From TMED8 sp038125725 (GTDB lineage Bacteria; Pseudomonadota; Alphaproteobacteria; Rhodospirillales; Casp-alpha2), in NCBI GenBank assembly GCA_038125725.1, contig JAYPEK010000003.1:62001-126000 (forward strand): 64,000 nt of DNA, given 5' to 3'. This document shows, piece after piece, positions 42,051 to 50,454 of the stretch (the stretch's first letter is position 1; each line of letters begins with the position of its first letter). The notes beneath the pieces are model-generated. The model did not search any database. It saw only the letters and a program-made list of their open reading frames with translations, and was not told the DNA's origin. A program made the position numbers and the translations under genes.

Positions 42051-45006
42051 CGCTTCAGTGAATATCGGCCGGGCCAGGCCCAGGGTCGAGGACGCGGCGC
42101 TGCTCACCGGCGCCGGGCAGTTCATCGACGACTTAGCCGAGCCGCCGGGCTGCCTGCATGCGGCGGTCCTGCGCTCGCCGCACGCGCATGCGCTGATCCG
42201 CGACATCGATACGGAGAAGGCGAAGCAGGTGCCGGGCGTCACCTGCGTGCTCACCGGCGAAGACCTGGCGGCGGTTTCGCTGCCGCTGGTGGTCGGGCTG
42301 AAACTTCCCATGCAATGCTGGCCGATGGCGGTGGGCAAGGTGCGCTATGCCGGCGAGCCAGTGGCCGTCGTCGTCGCCGCCAGCCGCTATGTCGCCGAGG
42401 ACGCCCTCGATGCGATCCGCGTCGATTACCAATCGTTGGAACCGGTTGTGAGCGCCATGAACGCGCTGCAGCCGGAAAGTTCGCTGTTGCACGAGGAGGT
42501 CGGCGCCAATCTGGTCAACGACCGCCGCTTCCGCTACGGCGATCCTGGCGCCGCCTTTGCCGATGCTGAGCGCGTCGTCGAGATCGCCGTCGACTACCCG
42601 AGAAACGCGGTGACGCCGATCGAGTGCTATGGCGTCATCGCCAGGTTCGATCCGCACGCCGAGGCCTTCGATATCACCGCCAACTTCCAGGGGCCATTCT
42701 CCATGCACGCGGTGATGGCGCGCTCGTTGAAGGTGCCGGGCAACCGCCTCCGATTGAGGACGCCCCCCGATTCCGGCGGCAGCTTCGGCGTCAAGCAGGG
42801 CGTCTTCCCCTACGTGGTGCTGATGGCTATCGCCGCCAGGAAGGCCGGCCGGCCGGTGAAATGGGTGGAAGACCGGCTGGAACACCTGGGTGCTTCGGTC
42901 TCGGCCACCAACCGGCGTATCACCTTGAAGGCGGCGGTCGCGGGTGACGGACGGATATCGGCGCTCGACTGGGATCAGGTGGAGGACGTCGGTGCCTACA
43001 TCCGCGCGCCCGAACCGGCGACGCTTTATCGCATGCACGGCAACATGACCGGCGCCTACGACATCCAGAACGTCGCCATCCGCAACCGCATCGTCGTCAC
43101 CAACAAGACGCCCACCGGGCTCAACCGGGGCTTCGGCGGGCCGCAAGTCTATTTCGCGCTCGAACGCCTGACCGCCAAGATCGCAACGGAACTGGACCTC
43201 GACCCCGTCGATGTGATCCGCCGCAACCTGATTGCCGCGGACGCCTTCCCCTACCGCACGGCCACCGGCGCGCTCTACGATTCCGGCGACTACCAGCGGG
43301 CGCTGGCAATGGCGCTGGAGAGCGATACCTATAAAGAGCTGCTTGCCCGGCGCGATGCCGCGCGCGCCGAAGGGCGGCTCTATGGTATCGGCTTCGCTGC
43401 CGTGGTCGAGCCGTCAGTCTCCAACATGGGCTATGTTTCGACCGTGATGACGCCGGAAGAACGTGCCAAGGCGGGACCGAAGAACGGTGCCCAGGCGACG
43501 GCAACGGTGCGCCTCGATCCCCTGGGCGGCGTTGGCGTGCAGGTCGCCTCCGTGCCGCAGGGCCAGGGGCACCGCACCGTCTTGGGCCAGGTGGTGGGCG
43601 ATGTCCTGGGATTGGACCCGGCCCACGTCGCGGTGGTGACGGAACTGGACACGGCGCGCGATGTCTGGACCATCGCGTCCGGCAACTACGCCAGCCGCTT
43701 CGCCGCCGCCGTCGCCGGCACCGCCAAGCTTGCCGCCGAGCGCCTGCGCGAGAAGCTCGCCGCCATTGCCGCAGCCCAACTGAACGTGCGCCCCGACGAG
43801 GTGGTGTTTGCCGACGGCAAGGTCGCGGCGGCGGGCAACCCGGAGAACGCCATTCCCTTCGCGCGCCTTGCCGCCACCAGCCATTGGGCGCCGGGAACGG
43901 TGCCGGACGGTGCCGAACAGGCCTTGAGCGAAACCGTCTACTGGACGCCGCCGGAACTGACCGCGCCCGATGCCGACGACCGGGTCAATTCGTCGCTCTG
44001 TCATGGCTTCATCTTCGATGTCTGCGGCGTCGAGGTCGAGCGCGCCACCGGGCGGGTGAGCATCGAGCGTTATCTTACGGTGCACGATTGCGGACGCATC
44101 CTGCATCCCGAGATGGTCGACGGACAGGTGCGCGGCGGCTTCGCCAATGCCGTCGGCTCGGCGTTCTATGAAGAATACGTCTACGGTGCCGACGGCAGCT
44201 TCCGCGCCGGTACCTTCGCCGATTACCTGGTGCCCACGGCGCTGGAAGTGCTGGCGCCGGAGATCATGCACCTTGAGACGCCGTCGCCATTCACGCCCTT
44301 GGGCGCCAAGGGCGTCGGCGAGGGCAACTGCATGTCGACGCCGGTGGCGCTCGCCAACGCGGTTTCGGACGCCCTCGGGCGCGAGGTGACGGCGCTGCCG
44401 TTGACCCCGGACCGGGTGCGCGGGCTGATCGACGAGGCGGAACCGCCGGCCCCCGCCGGTTCCGAGGCCCTGCCGGAACCCGAAGGGGCGCGGACGCTCC
44501 GGGGCGAGGGCGAAGAACGCTTCGCCATCAGCCGCGACGCGTTGTGGGCGACGCTGCTCGATCCCGCCACGCTCGAGGCCATTGTGCCCGGCTGCCATGC
44601 GGTGGAACAGGTCTCCGAGTTTCAGTTCCACGCCGACGTAACGTTGGGCGTCGGGCCGGTGAAGGACCGCTACAAGGTGGAGGTGCTGCTGTCCGATCTG
44701 GAAGCGCCGCAATCGGCAACCTTATCGGCGACTGCGACGGGAGCGCTCGGGTCCGGCAGCGGCACCGGACACGTCTATCTGGTGGAAACGCCGGAAGGCG
44801 GCTCGCAATTGGTCTACCGCTATCAGGCGAGCGTCGGCGGCAAGGTGGCGGCGGTCGGCGGGCGCTTGCTCGACGGCGCGGCGCGCATGGTCATCGGCCA
44901 GTTCTTCCGCGCGCTCGGCCGCCACGCCGATGCCGAGCGCCGTCGCGGCTTCTGGGGGCGGCTGTGGGCGCGGCTGACGGGGCTCCGGATGGGGAGCGGG
45001 CGATGA
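42040..45006 (+). CDS. hmfA: Furoyl-CoA-dehydrogenase-like Mo subunit fused to a CoxG (SRPBCC) domain
   Basis: A 988-residue fusion. Residues about 5-790 are a xanthine-dehydrogenase-family Mo subunit (RVEDAALLTGAGQFIDDL; PDSGGSFGVKQG; GLNRGFGGPQ; catalytic Glu in LGAKGVGEG). After a Pro/Ala/Glu-rich linker, residues about 815-970 are an SRPBCC domain of CoxG type (AISRDALWATLLDPATLEAIVPGC, shown as DALWATLLDPATLEAIVPG). CoxG proteins normally stand alone and help anchor or assemble CO dehydrogenase. The ATG at 42040 overlaps the end of ubiD by 11 bases. Gene order (Mo, FAD, 2Fe-2S, ligase, crotonase) matches hmfABCDE of furoate degraders. Furoyl-CoA as substrate is inferred from order, not proven. 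Confidence 0.8.
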   Translation: MAADASVNIGRARPRVEDAALLTGAGQFIDDLAEPPGCLHAAVLRSPHAHALIRDIDTEKAKQVPGVTCVLTGEDLAAVSLPLVVGLKLPMQCWPMAVGKVRYAGEPVAVVVAASRYVAEDALDAIRVDYQSLEPVVSAMNALQPESSLLHEEVGANLVNDRRFRYGDPGAAFADAERVVEIAVDYPRNAVTPIECYGVIARFDPHAEAFDITANFQGPFSMHAVMARSLKVPGNRLRLRTPPDSGGSFGVKQGVFPYVVLMAIAARKAGRPVKWVEDRLEHLGASVSATNRRITLKAAVAGDGRISALDWDQVEDVGAYIRAPEPATLYRMHGNMTGAYDIQNVAIRNRIVVTNKTPTGLNRGFGGPQVYFALERLTAKIATELDLDPVDVIRRNLIAADAFPYRTATGALYDSGDYQRALAMALESDTYKELLARRDAARAEGRLYGIGFAAVVEPSVSNMGYVSTVMTPEERAKAGPKNGAQATATVRLDPLGGVGVQVASVPQGQGHRTVLGQVVGDVLGLDPAHVAVVTELDTARDVWTIASGNYASRFAAAVAGTAKLAAERLREKLAAIAAAQLNVRPDEVVFADGKVAAAGNPENAIPFARLAATSHWAPGTVPDGAEQALSETVYWTPPELTAPDADDRVNSSLCHGFIFDVCGVEVERATGRVSIERYLTVHDCGRILHPEMVDGQVRGGFANAVGSAFYEEYVYGADGSFRAGTFADYLVPTALEVLAPEIMHLETPSPFTPLGAKGVGEGNCMSTPVALANAVSDALGREVTALPLTPDRVRGLIDEAEPPAPAGSEALPEPEGARTLRGEGEERFAISRDALWATLLDPATLEAIVPGCHAVEQVSEFQFHADVTLGVGPVKDRYKVEVLLSDLEAPQSATLSATATGALGSGSGTGHVYLVETPEGGSQLVYRYQASVGGKVAAVGGRLLDGAARMVIGQFFRALGRHADAERRRGFWGRLWARLTGLRMGSGR

Positions 45007-45830
45007 AGCCGGCCCCCTTCGACTACGTGCTGGCGGAAAATGCCGAGCAGGCGCTGGCGGTCCTGGCGCAGGAGGGCGACGCGGCGCGCGTGCTCGCCGG
45101 TGGGCAATCGCTGGTGCCGATGCTGAACATGCGCCTCGCGCGGCCGGGCATGGTGGTGGATATCTCGCGCCTGCACGACCTGGCGGCGATCCATGCCGTC
45201 AACCACGCCATCTCGGTCGGCGCCATGGTGCGCCAGGCCGATCTGCTGGCACACCCGCACCTCGCCGACAGCCATCCGCTTTTGGCCCAGGCGTTGCCCT
45301 GGATCGGCCACCCGCAGACCCGCGCGCAGGGAACGGTCTGCGGCTCCCTGGCCCATGCCGACCCGAGCGCCGAACTGCCGCTTTTGATGACGGCCCTTGA
45401 CGGCTCGGTGACGCTGCGCTCGCGCCGCGGCCGGCGGGAGCTCTCAGCGGTTGATTTCTTTCTCGGCATGATGACCACCGACTGCGCCGCCGACGAGATG
45501 ATCGAACAGGTTCGGTTTCCGGCGAAGCGCCCCGGTGCCGGCTACGCCTTCCGGGAGTTCTCGCGCCGCGACGGCGATTTCGCCATCGTTGCCTGCGCCG
45601 CCGCCGTCACCGCCGACGGCATCGAATTGACGCTCGGCGGCGTCGGCGACCGGCCGCATCGCCGTGTCTGGGAGCGGCTCTCGGGCTCGGCGCTGGACGA
45701 CGCCCTAAACGAATTCGCCTGGCAGTCGGATGCCCGCGACGACCAGCACGCCAGCGCCCGGCTGCGGCGCGATCTGGTGCGCTCGCTCGGCCGCCAAACC
45801 ATCGAGGAGGCGCAGGCATGCAGAGAATGA
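45003..45830 (+). CDS. hmfB: Mo hydroxylase FAD subunit (HmfB-like)
   Basis: A 275-residue CoxM-type FAD subunit. AGGQSLVPMLNMRLARPGMVVD (in short AGGQSLVPMLNMRLARP) and RAQGTVCGSLAHADPSAELP bind the flavin. It starts with MKPAPFDY like the FAD subunit encoded at 39067-39939, so the two are recent relatives. It overlaps the fusion gene by 4 bases (ATGA) and the 2Fe-2S gene by 13 bases. It would pass electrons from the iron-sulfur subunit to an acceptor. Confidence 0.88.
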   Translation: MKPAPFDYVLAENAEQALAVLAQEGDAARVLAGGQSLVPMLNMRLARPGMVVDISRLHDLAAIHAVNHAISVGAMVRQADLLAHPHLADSHPLLAQALPWIGHPQTRAQGTVCGSLAHADPSAELPLLMTALDGSVTLRSRRGRRELSAVDFFLGMMTTDCAADEMIEQVRFPAKRPGAGYAFREFSRRDGDFAIVACAAAVTADGIELTLGGVGDRPHRRVWERLSGSALDDALNEFAWQSDARDDQHASARLRRDLVRSLGRQTIEEAQACRE

Positions 45831-46327
45831 AGGCCGGAACCGAAGTGCAGGTGACGCTGCGCCTGAACGGCCGGTCGGTTTCCGGCCGGGCGGAACCCAG
45901 GACACTGCTATCGGATTTTCTGCGCCACGAACTCGGCATGACCGGTACCCACATAGGCTGCGAGCATGGCGTCTGCGGCGCCTGCACGGTGCGCATCGAT
46001 GGCCGCATGGCGCGTGCCTGCCTGACCTTTGCCGTGCAGGCGGACGGTCGCGCCGTCGAGACGGTCGAGGGTCTGGCGCCGGAGACAGGCCGCTTGTCTG
46101 TCTTGCAGGAAGCCTTCAAACGCCACTTCGCCCTGCAGTGCGGCTATTGCACGCCGGGAATCCTGATGTCGCTGGATACGCTGCTGCGCGACGAACCCGA
46201 CGCCGATGAGGAACGCATCACCGAAGTGCTGGGCGGGCACCTTTGCCGCTGCACGGGCTATGCGCCGATCGTCGCGGCGGCGCTCGATGCGGCGGCGCGG
46301 CTCGGGGAAGGGCAAGAAGATGTTTGA
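45818..46327 (+). CDS. hmfC: Mo hydroxylase 2Fe-2S subunit (HmfC-like)
   Basis: A 169-residue protein with CEHGVCGACTVRIDG (about residues 48-62) and CGYCTPGILM plus CRCTGYAPIV (about 108-155), the two 2Fe-2S cluster motifs of the family. The start at 45818 lies inside the end of the FAD gene; the Met at 45827 is an alternative. It is translated with its partners through overlapping ends, and its own end overlaps the ligase start at 46320. Confidence 0.9.
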   Translation: MQRMKAGTEVQVTLRLNGRSVSGRAEPRTLLSDFLRHELGMTGTHIGCEHGVCGACTVRIDGRMARACLTFAVQADGRAVETVEGLAPETGRLSVLQEAFKRHFALQCGYCTPGILMSLDTLLRDEPDADEERITEVLGGHLCRCTGYAPIVAAALDAAARLGEGQEDV

Positions 46328-47810
46328 TCTCGGCACCAGTTTTCTGGCCAGCGTCGAGCGCGACGGCGATGCGCTCGCCATCGTCGACGGCGAGGTGCGC
46401 CTGACTTACGCCGAATGGTACCGCCACGTCAGCGCCACCGTCGAACGGTTGGAAGCAATGGGTCTCGGCGCTGGCGACCATGTTGTGACGGCGCTGCAGA
46501 ACCGCTGGGAGGCGGCGACCATCCATTGGGCCTGCCAGTTCCTGGGTGTCATCGTCACGCCGTTCAATTGGCGTGCGACGCCCGACGAGTTGGGTTTCGT
46601 CATCGCCAACGCCGAGGCCAAGGCCTGCATCGCCGAGACCGTGACGCTCGAAGCCGCCCAAGGTCACGGCGTGCCGGTCGTCGACCTGGACCAAACGGCG
46701 TTCTGCGAAATTTCCGATACCGCGCCCGATATTCAGCCCCGCGCCGATGCCGAGACCTGGTCGCTGATGCTCTATACCTCGGGCACCACCGGCAACCCCA
46801 AGGGCGTGCCGCGCCGGCACGGCGCCGAACGTGCGGCAGCAGTTGCGCACGTGGCGCAAAACACCTACCGCAAGGGCGAACGCACGCTCGGCGTCATGCC
46901 GCTCTATCACACCATGGGGGTGCGCTCGCTGTTGGCCTCATCGCTGATCGGCGGCGCCTTCGTTTGCCAGCGCCGTTTCGACGCGGCGGAAGCGCTCAGG
47001 CTGATCGAGCGCGAACGGCTGACCAATCTCTATCTGGTGCCGACCCTCTATCACGACGTGCTGCACCATCCGGACTTCGCCGGGACGGACATTTCGTCGG
47101 TCGATTTCCTCGGCTTCGCCGGCGCCTCGATGACCGACGGATTGCTGCAAGCCTTGGACAAGGCGTTCAAGCCGAAGCTGTTCGTCAACCACTACGGGTC
47201 TTCGGAAATCTACACCTTCACCATTGACCAGAACGCCATCGCCAAGCCGGGCTCGGCGGGGCGCGCCGGGCTCAACCAGCGCATCCGCGTCGTGGCGTTG
47301 GGCGCGGGCGACCCGGAAGCTCTGGCGCAACCCGGCGAGGAAGGCGAGATCATCGCGACGCTTGCCGGCGACGAGGCATTCGAGGGCTACTGGAAGCGCC
47401 CCGACGCCGACGCAAAGGCACTCAAGCAGGGCTGGTACTTCACCGGCGACAGCGGCTACATGGACGCCGACGGCGATCTTTTCGTCACTGGACGGGTCGA
47501 TGACATGATCATCACCGGTGGCGAGAACGTCTCGCCCGTGGAGATCGAGAGCTGCCTTTCCTTGCACGCGGGCGTCGGCGAGGTGGCGGTGGCGGGTCTC
47601 GCGGACGAGCGCTGGGGCCAGGTGGTCACCGCCTTCATCGTCGCCAAAGCTGCGGTGACGGACGAAGACCTGGACGCGCACTGCAAGGCATCGGGGCTTG
47701 CCAATTTCAAGCGCCCGCGCCGTTATGTGTTTCTCGAGCAACTGCCGAAATCGCCGGTCGGCAAGCTTCTGCGCCGCATGCTGGTGGCCGGCGAATTCAA
47801 AGAAATCTGA
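46320..47810 (+). CDS. hmfD: Acyl-CoA ligase (2-furoyl-CoA-synthetase-like)
   Basis: A 496-residue AMP-forming ligase. The P-loop YTSGTTGNPKGVP (about residues 155-167), NHYGSSEIYTF (A5), GWYFTGDSGYMDADGD (A7 region), DDMIITGGENVSPVEIE (A8 hinge) and the C-terminal catalytic Lys in PVGKLLRR are present. It would activate an aromatic or furan acid to its CoA ester. The ATG at 46320 overlaps the 2Fe-2S gene end by 8 bases. The order fits HmfD; the sequence alone does not fix the substrate. Confidence 0.8.
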   Translation: MFDLGTSFLASVERDGDALAIVDGEVRLTYAEWYRHVSATVERLEAMGLGAGDHVVTALQNRWEAATIHWACQFLGVIVTPFNWRATPDELGFVIANAEAKACIAETVTLEAAQGHGVPVVDLDQTAFCEISDTAPDIQPRADAETWSLMLYTSGTTGNPKGVPRRHGAERAAAVAHVAQNTYRKGERTLGVMPLYHTMGVRSLLASSLIGGAFVCQRRFDAAEALRLIERERLTNLYLVPTLYHDVLHHPDFAGTDISSVDFLGFAGASMTDGLLQALDKAFKPKLFVNHYGSSEIYTFTIDQNAIAKPGSAGRAGLNQRIRVVALGAGDPEALAQPGEEGEIIATLAGDEAFEGYWKRPDADAKALKQGWYFTGDSGYMDADGDLFVTGRVDDMIITGGENVSPVEIESCLSLHAGVGEVAVAGLADERWGQVVTAFIVAKAAVTDEDLDAHCKASGLANFKRPRRYVFLEQLPKSPVGKLLRRMLVAGEFKEI

Positions 47811-47833
47811 AGACCCTGAAGGAGACGACGACC

Positions 47834-48652
47834 ATGCCGACAGAAACACCTTTGATCCCGGGGGGCGAAGACCTGAACGGAAAGGCCTTCGACGGGTTCA
47901 CCGTCGAGATCGACGCCGACCAGCAGCGCGGCGATATCGTGCTCGACCGCGGCGACATGAATACCATTTCCATCGAACAGCGCGACCAGTTGCGCCATGT
48001 GTTCGAGACCCTGGATCTGGATGACCGCGTGCGGGTCATCGTGCTGCGTGCCGTCGGGCCGAACTTTTCATCGGGTGGCTTCATTCGCGGCTTCCTGGAA
48101 TCGTCGCCGGAACTGGTGTCCAACCTCGCAGACAATATCGCCGCGCCGGCGCGCTGCACAAAGCCGGTGATCGCCGCCAACCGGGGCTATTGCTTCGGGG
48201 TCGGTTTCGAGATTTCGCTGGCCTGCGATTTCCGCATCGCCTCAGACACCGTTCAGTATTCGCTGCCGGAACAGAAGCTCGGGCAGATTCCGGGCTCCGG
48301 CGGATCGGCCAGGTTGCAGAAGATCGTCGGCATCACCCGCACCAAGGACATCGTCATGCGCTCCAAACGCATCAAGGCGCAGCAGGCGCTCGATTGGGGT
48401 GTCGCCACCGAGATGGTGCCGGACGCCGAACTGGAAGCCGCCACCGATGCGCTGGTCGCCGAGCTTTGCACATTCGCGCCCCTGGCGCAGCGAACGGCGA
48501 AGCGGCTCCTGAACGAAACCGAGGACGCCTTCCTCACCACCGCCATCCAGTTGGAGGGGCATGCCTATTCCAGGCTGCGCCAGTCTGACGATTTCCGCGA
48601 GGGCGTCGAGGCCTTCCACGAGAAACGGAAGCCGGAATTCAAGGGGTCCTGA
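47834..48652 (+). CDS. hmfE: Crotonase-family hydrolase (2-oxoglutaroyl-CoA-hydrolase-like)
   Basis: A 272-residue enoyl-CoA hydratase/isomerase-family protein. The oxyanion regions are FSSGGFIRGFLESS and ANRGYCFGVGFEISLACDFRIAS, followed by LPEQKLGQIPGSGGSARLQKIVG and TRTKDIVMRSKRI. I recognise the last blocks from HmfE-type proteins that hydrolyse 2-oxoglutaroyl-CoA at the end of furoate breakdown. It lies 23 bases after the ligase with a GGAGACGACG site and closes the five-gene set; the ring carbons would leave as 2-oxoglutarate. Confidence 0.74.
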   Translation: MPTETPLIPGGEDLNGKAFDGFTVEIDADQQRGDIVLDRGDMNTISIEQRDQLRHVFETLDLDDRVRVIVLRAVGPNFSSGGFIRGFLESSPELVSNLADNIAAPARCTKPVIAANRGYCFGVGFEISLACDFRIASDTVQYSLPEQKLGQIPGSGGSARLQKIVGITRTKDIVMRSKRIKAQQALDWGVATEMVPDAELEAATDALVAELCTFAPLAQRTAKRLLNETEDAFLTTAIQLEGHAYSRLRQSDDFREGVEAFHEKRKPEFKGS

Positions 48653-48669
48653 CCGCCAAGTGACCTTGT

Positions 48670-50337
48670 CTAATGGCCTTGGCCGCGAATTTGGCTGAGG
48701 CTGGCACCCGCCGTCAGCGCCTCGATCGGCAGCACCAGTTCGATCATCGCCGGCCCGCCGGACGCCAGCGCGGCGTCGAGTGCGGGCTTGAACTGAGCCG
48801 TCTCGGTCACTCGCGCCGCATGCCAGCCGTAGCCCTTGGCAATGGCGACGAAGTCCGGGTTGGCGAGGTCGGTGGCGTAGACGCGCTCGGGATAGGCGCG
48901 TTCCTGGTGCATGCGGATGGCGCCGTAGGAACCGTTGTTCACCACCAGCGCCAGCACCGGCAGGTTGTAGGCCCTGGCCGTCGCCATCTCCTGGATGGTC
49001 ATCTGCAAACAGCCGTCGCCGGCGACGGCCACGGCCTGCCGGCTCGGGTCCTCCATCGCCGCCGCGATAGCGGCGGGCAGGCCGTAGCCCATGGAGCCGC
49101 TGGTCGGCGCCAGCTGAGTGCGGTAGCGGCGGAAGGCGAAATAGCGGTGAATCCAGCCCGCATAGTTGCCGGCGCCGTTGGAAATAACGGCGTTGTCGGC
49201 CAGCGTTTCGCGCAGCGTCGACACCGCTTCCGCCAGTTGCACGTCGCCGGGAATGGGTTTCGGCTTGGCGAAGGCCTTGTAGACGTCGCCGGCCTCGCGG
49301 AACCAGCCTTCACGCGCCTCGGCGCCGGGGATGTTTTCATTCGCCAGAGCCGCGACGAACGTGCGCGGATCGCAGCAGACCGCCACGTCGGCCTGATAGA
49401 TCTTGTGCAGTTCCTCCGCCGCCGGGTGCACGTGCACAAGGGTCTGGTCCGGCTTCGGCGCCCGCAGGATGGTGTAGGCGCCGGTGGTGTGCTCGTCCAG
49501 GCGTGCGCCGACGGAAAAAATCAAGTCGGCCGACGACGCCAGCTTCTTCAGCGCCGGGTCCATGCCGATCCCTAAGTGCCCGGCATAGCCGTCGATCAGG
49601 TTGTCGCAGAAATCCTGGCAGCGGAACGCCGTCACCACCGGAATGCGCGCCCGCGTGGCGATGGCTTCGAACTGTTGGCGGGTCTCGTCCGACCAGAGGC
49701 TGCCGCCGACGATGGCTAGCGGCCGCTTGGCCTGGGATAGGGCCGCGACGACGGCCTCCACCCGTTCCGCCGTCGGCGCGGTCATGGGGATGTCAGGCTT
49801 TTCCTCGGCAACCAGGAGATCGACCGCGTCATGCAGCATGTCTTCCGGCAGGCCGACCACCACCGGGCCCGGGCGGCCGCCCTTGGCGGTGGCGTAGGCG
49901 CGGGTCACGATCTCCGCCAGGCGGGCGGGATCCTCGACCGTCACCGCCCATTTGGCGACGCCCGCGAAGAACTTGCCGACGTCGATCTCCTGGAAAGCTT
50001 CCCGGCCCGAATAATCGCGGGGGATCAGGCCGACGAAGGCGATCATCGGTGTCGAGTCCTGCTGTGCGGTGTGCAGGCCGGCCATGGCGTTGGCGCCGCC
50101 CGGTCCGCGTGCCAGCATCAAGACGCCGGGCTCGCCGGTGAGCTTGCCCTCGGCCTCCGCCATGAACGACGCGCCGCCTTCCTGGCGGGTCACCACGTAG
50201 TCGATATCGTTGGCGGTGCTCATCTCGTCGAGGGCAGAAACGAAGCTTTCCCCGGGCACCCCATAGATGCGCCTGACCCCCAACCGACGCAGCGTCGACA
50301 CCAGCAGACCGGCCCCATTACCTTGAAATTCCATCAT
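48670..50337 (-). CDS. ThDP-dependent enzyme (acetolactate-synthase / benzoylformate-decarboxylase type)
   Basis: A 555-residue enzyme with the three-domain ThDP layout. The catalytic Glu is in TRQEGGASFMAEAEGKL (about residues 45-60), GPGGANAMAGLHTA follows, the central domain is present, and the ThDP/Mg motif GDGCLQMTIQEM...VVNNGSYG is near residues 425-455. Substrates of the family are 2-oxo acids. In this setting an aryl-glyoxylate decarboxylase is plausible. I prefer the ATG at 50337 (GGGGAG at good distance) to the ATG at 50352. It is convergent with the crotonase gene and divergent from the next ligase gene. Confidence 0.8.
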   Translation of the reverse strand: MMEFQGNGAGLLVSTLRRLGVRRIYGVPGESFVSALDEMSTANDIDYVVTRQEGGASFMAEAEGKLTGEPGVLMLARGPGGANAMAGLHTAQQDSTPMIAFVGLIPRDYSGREAFQEIDVGKFFAGVAKWAVTVEDPARLAEIVTRAYATAKGGRPGPVVVGLPEDMLHDAVDLLVAEEKPDIPMTAPTAERVEAVVAALSQAKRPLAIVGGSLWSDETRQQFEAIATRARIPVVTAFRCQDFCDNLIDGYAGHLGIGMDPALKKLASSADLIFSVGARLDEHTTGAYTILRAPKPDQTLVHVHPAAEELHKIYQADVAVCCDPRTFVAALANENIPGAEAREGWFREAGDVYKAFAKPKPIPGDVQLAEAVSTLRETLADNAVISNGAGNYAGWIHRYFAFRRYRTQLAPTSGSMGYGLPAAIAAAMEDPSRQAVAVAGDGCLQMTIQEMATARAYNLPVLALVVNNGSYGAIRMHQERAYPERVYATDLANPDFVAIAKGYGWHAARVTETAQFKPALDAALASGGPAMIELVLPIEALTAGASLSQIRGQGH

Positions 50338-50454
50338 GAATTCGCTCCCCATGTCTCCCGAGAACGGCACTCGCGAAAAGCGTTTGAAATTTTGGTCACC
50401 GTGATAACGTTGAACGCCGCAACTCTTCGATGCAAGCCAAGAAGGTCGCCAAAC

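Noticed and set aside
39067..45830. 4-hydroxybenzoyl-CoA reductase (HcrABC)
   Set aside because: Both FAD subunits are short and lack the extra 4Fe-4S insert of HcrB.
36195..46327. CO dehydrogenase (CoxLMS)
   Set aside because: Neither Mo subunit has the AYRCSFR active-site loop, and the neighbours are decarboxylases and CoA enzymes.
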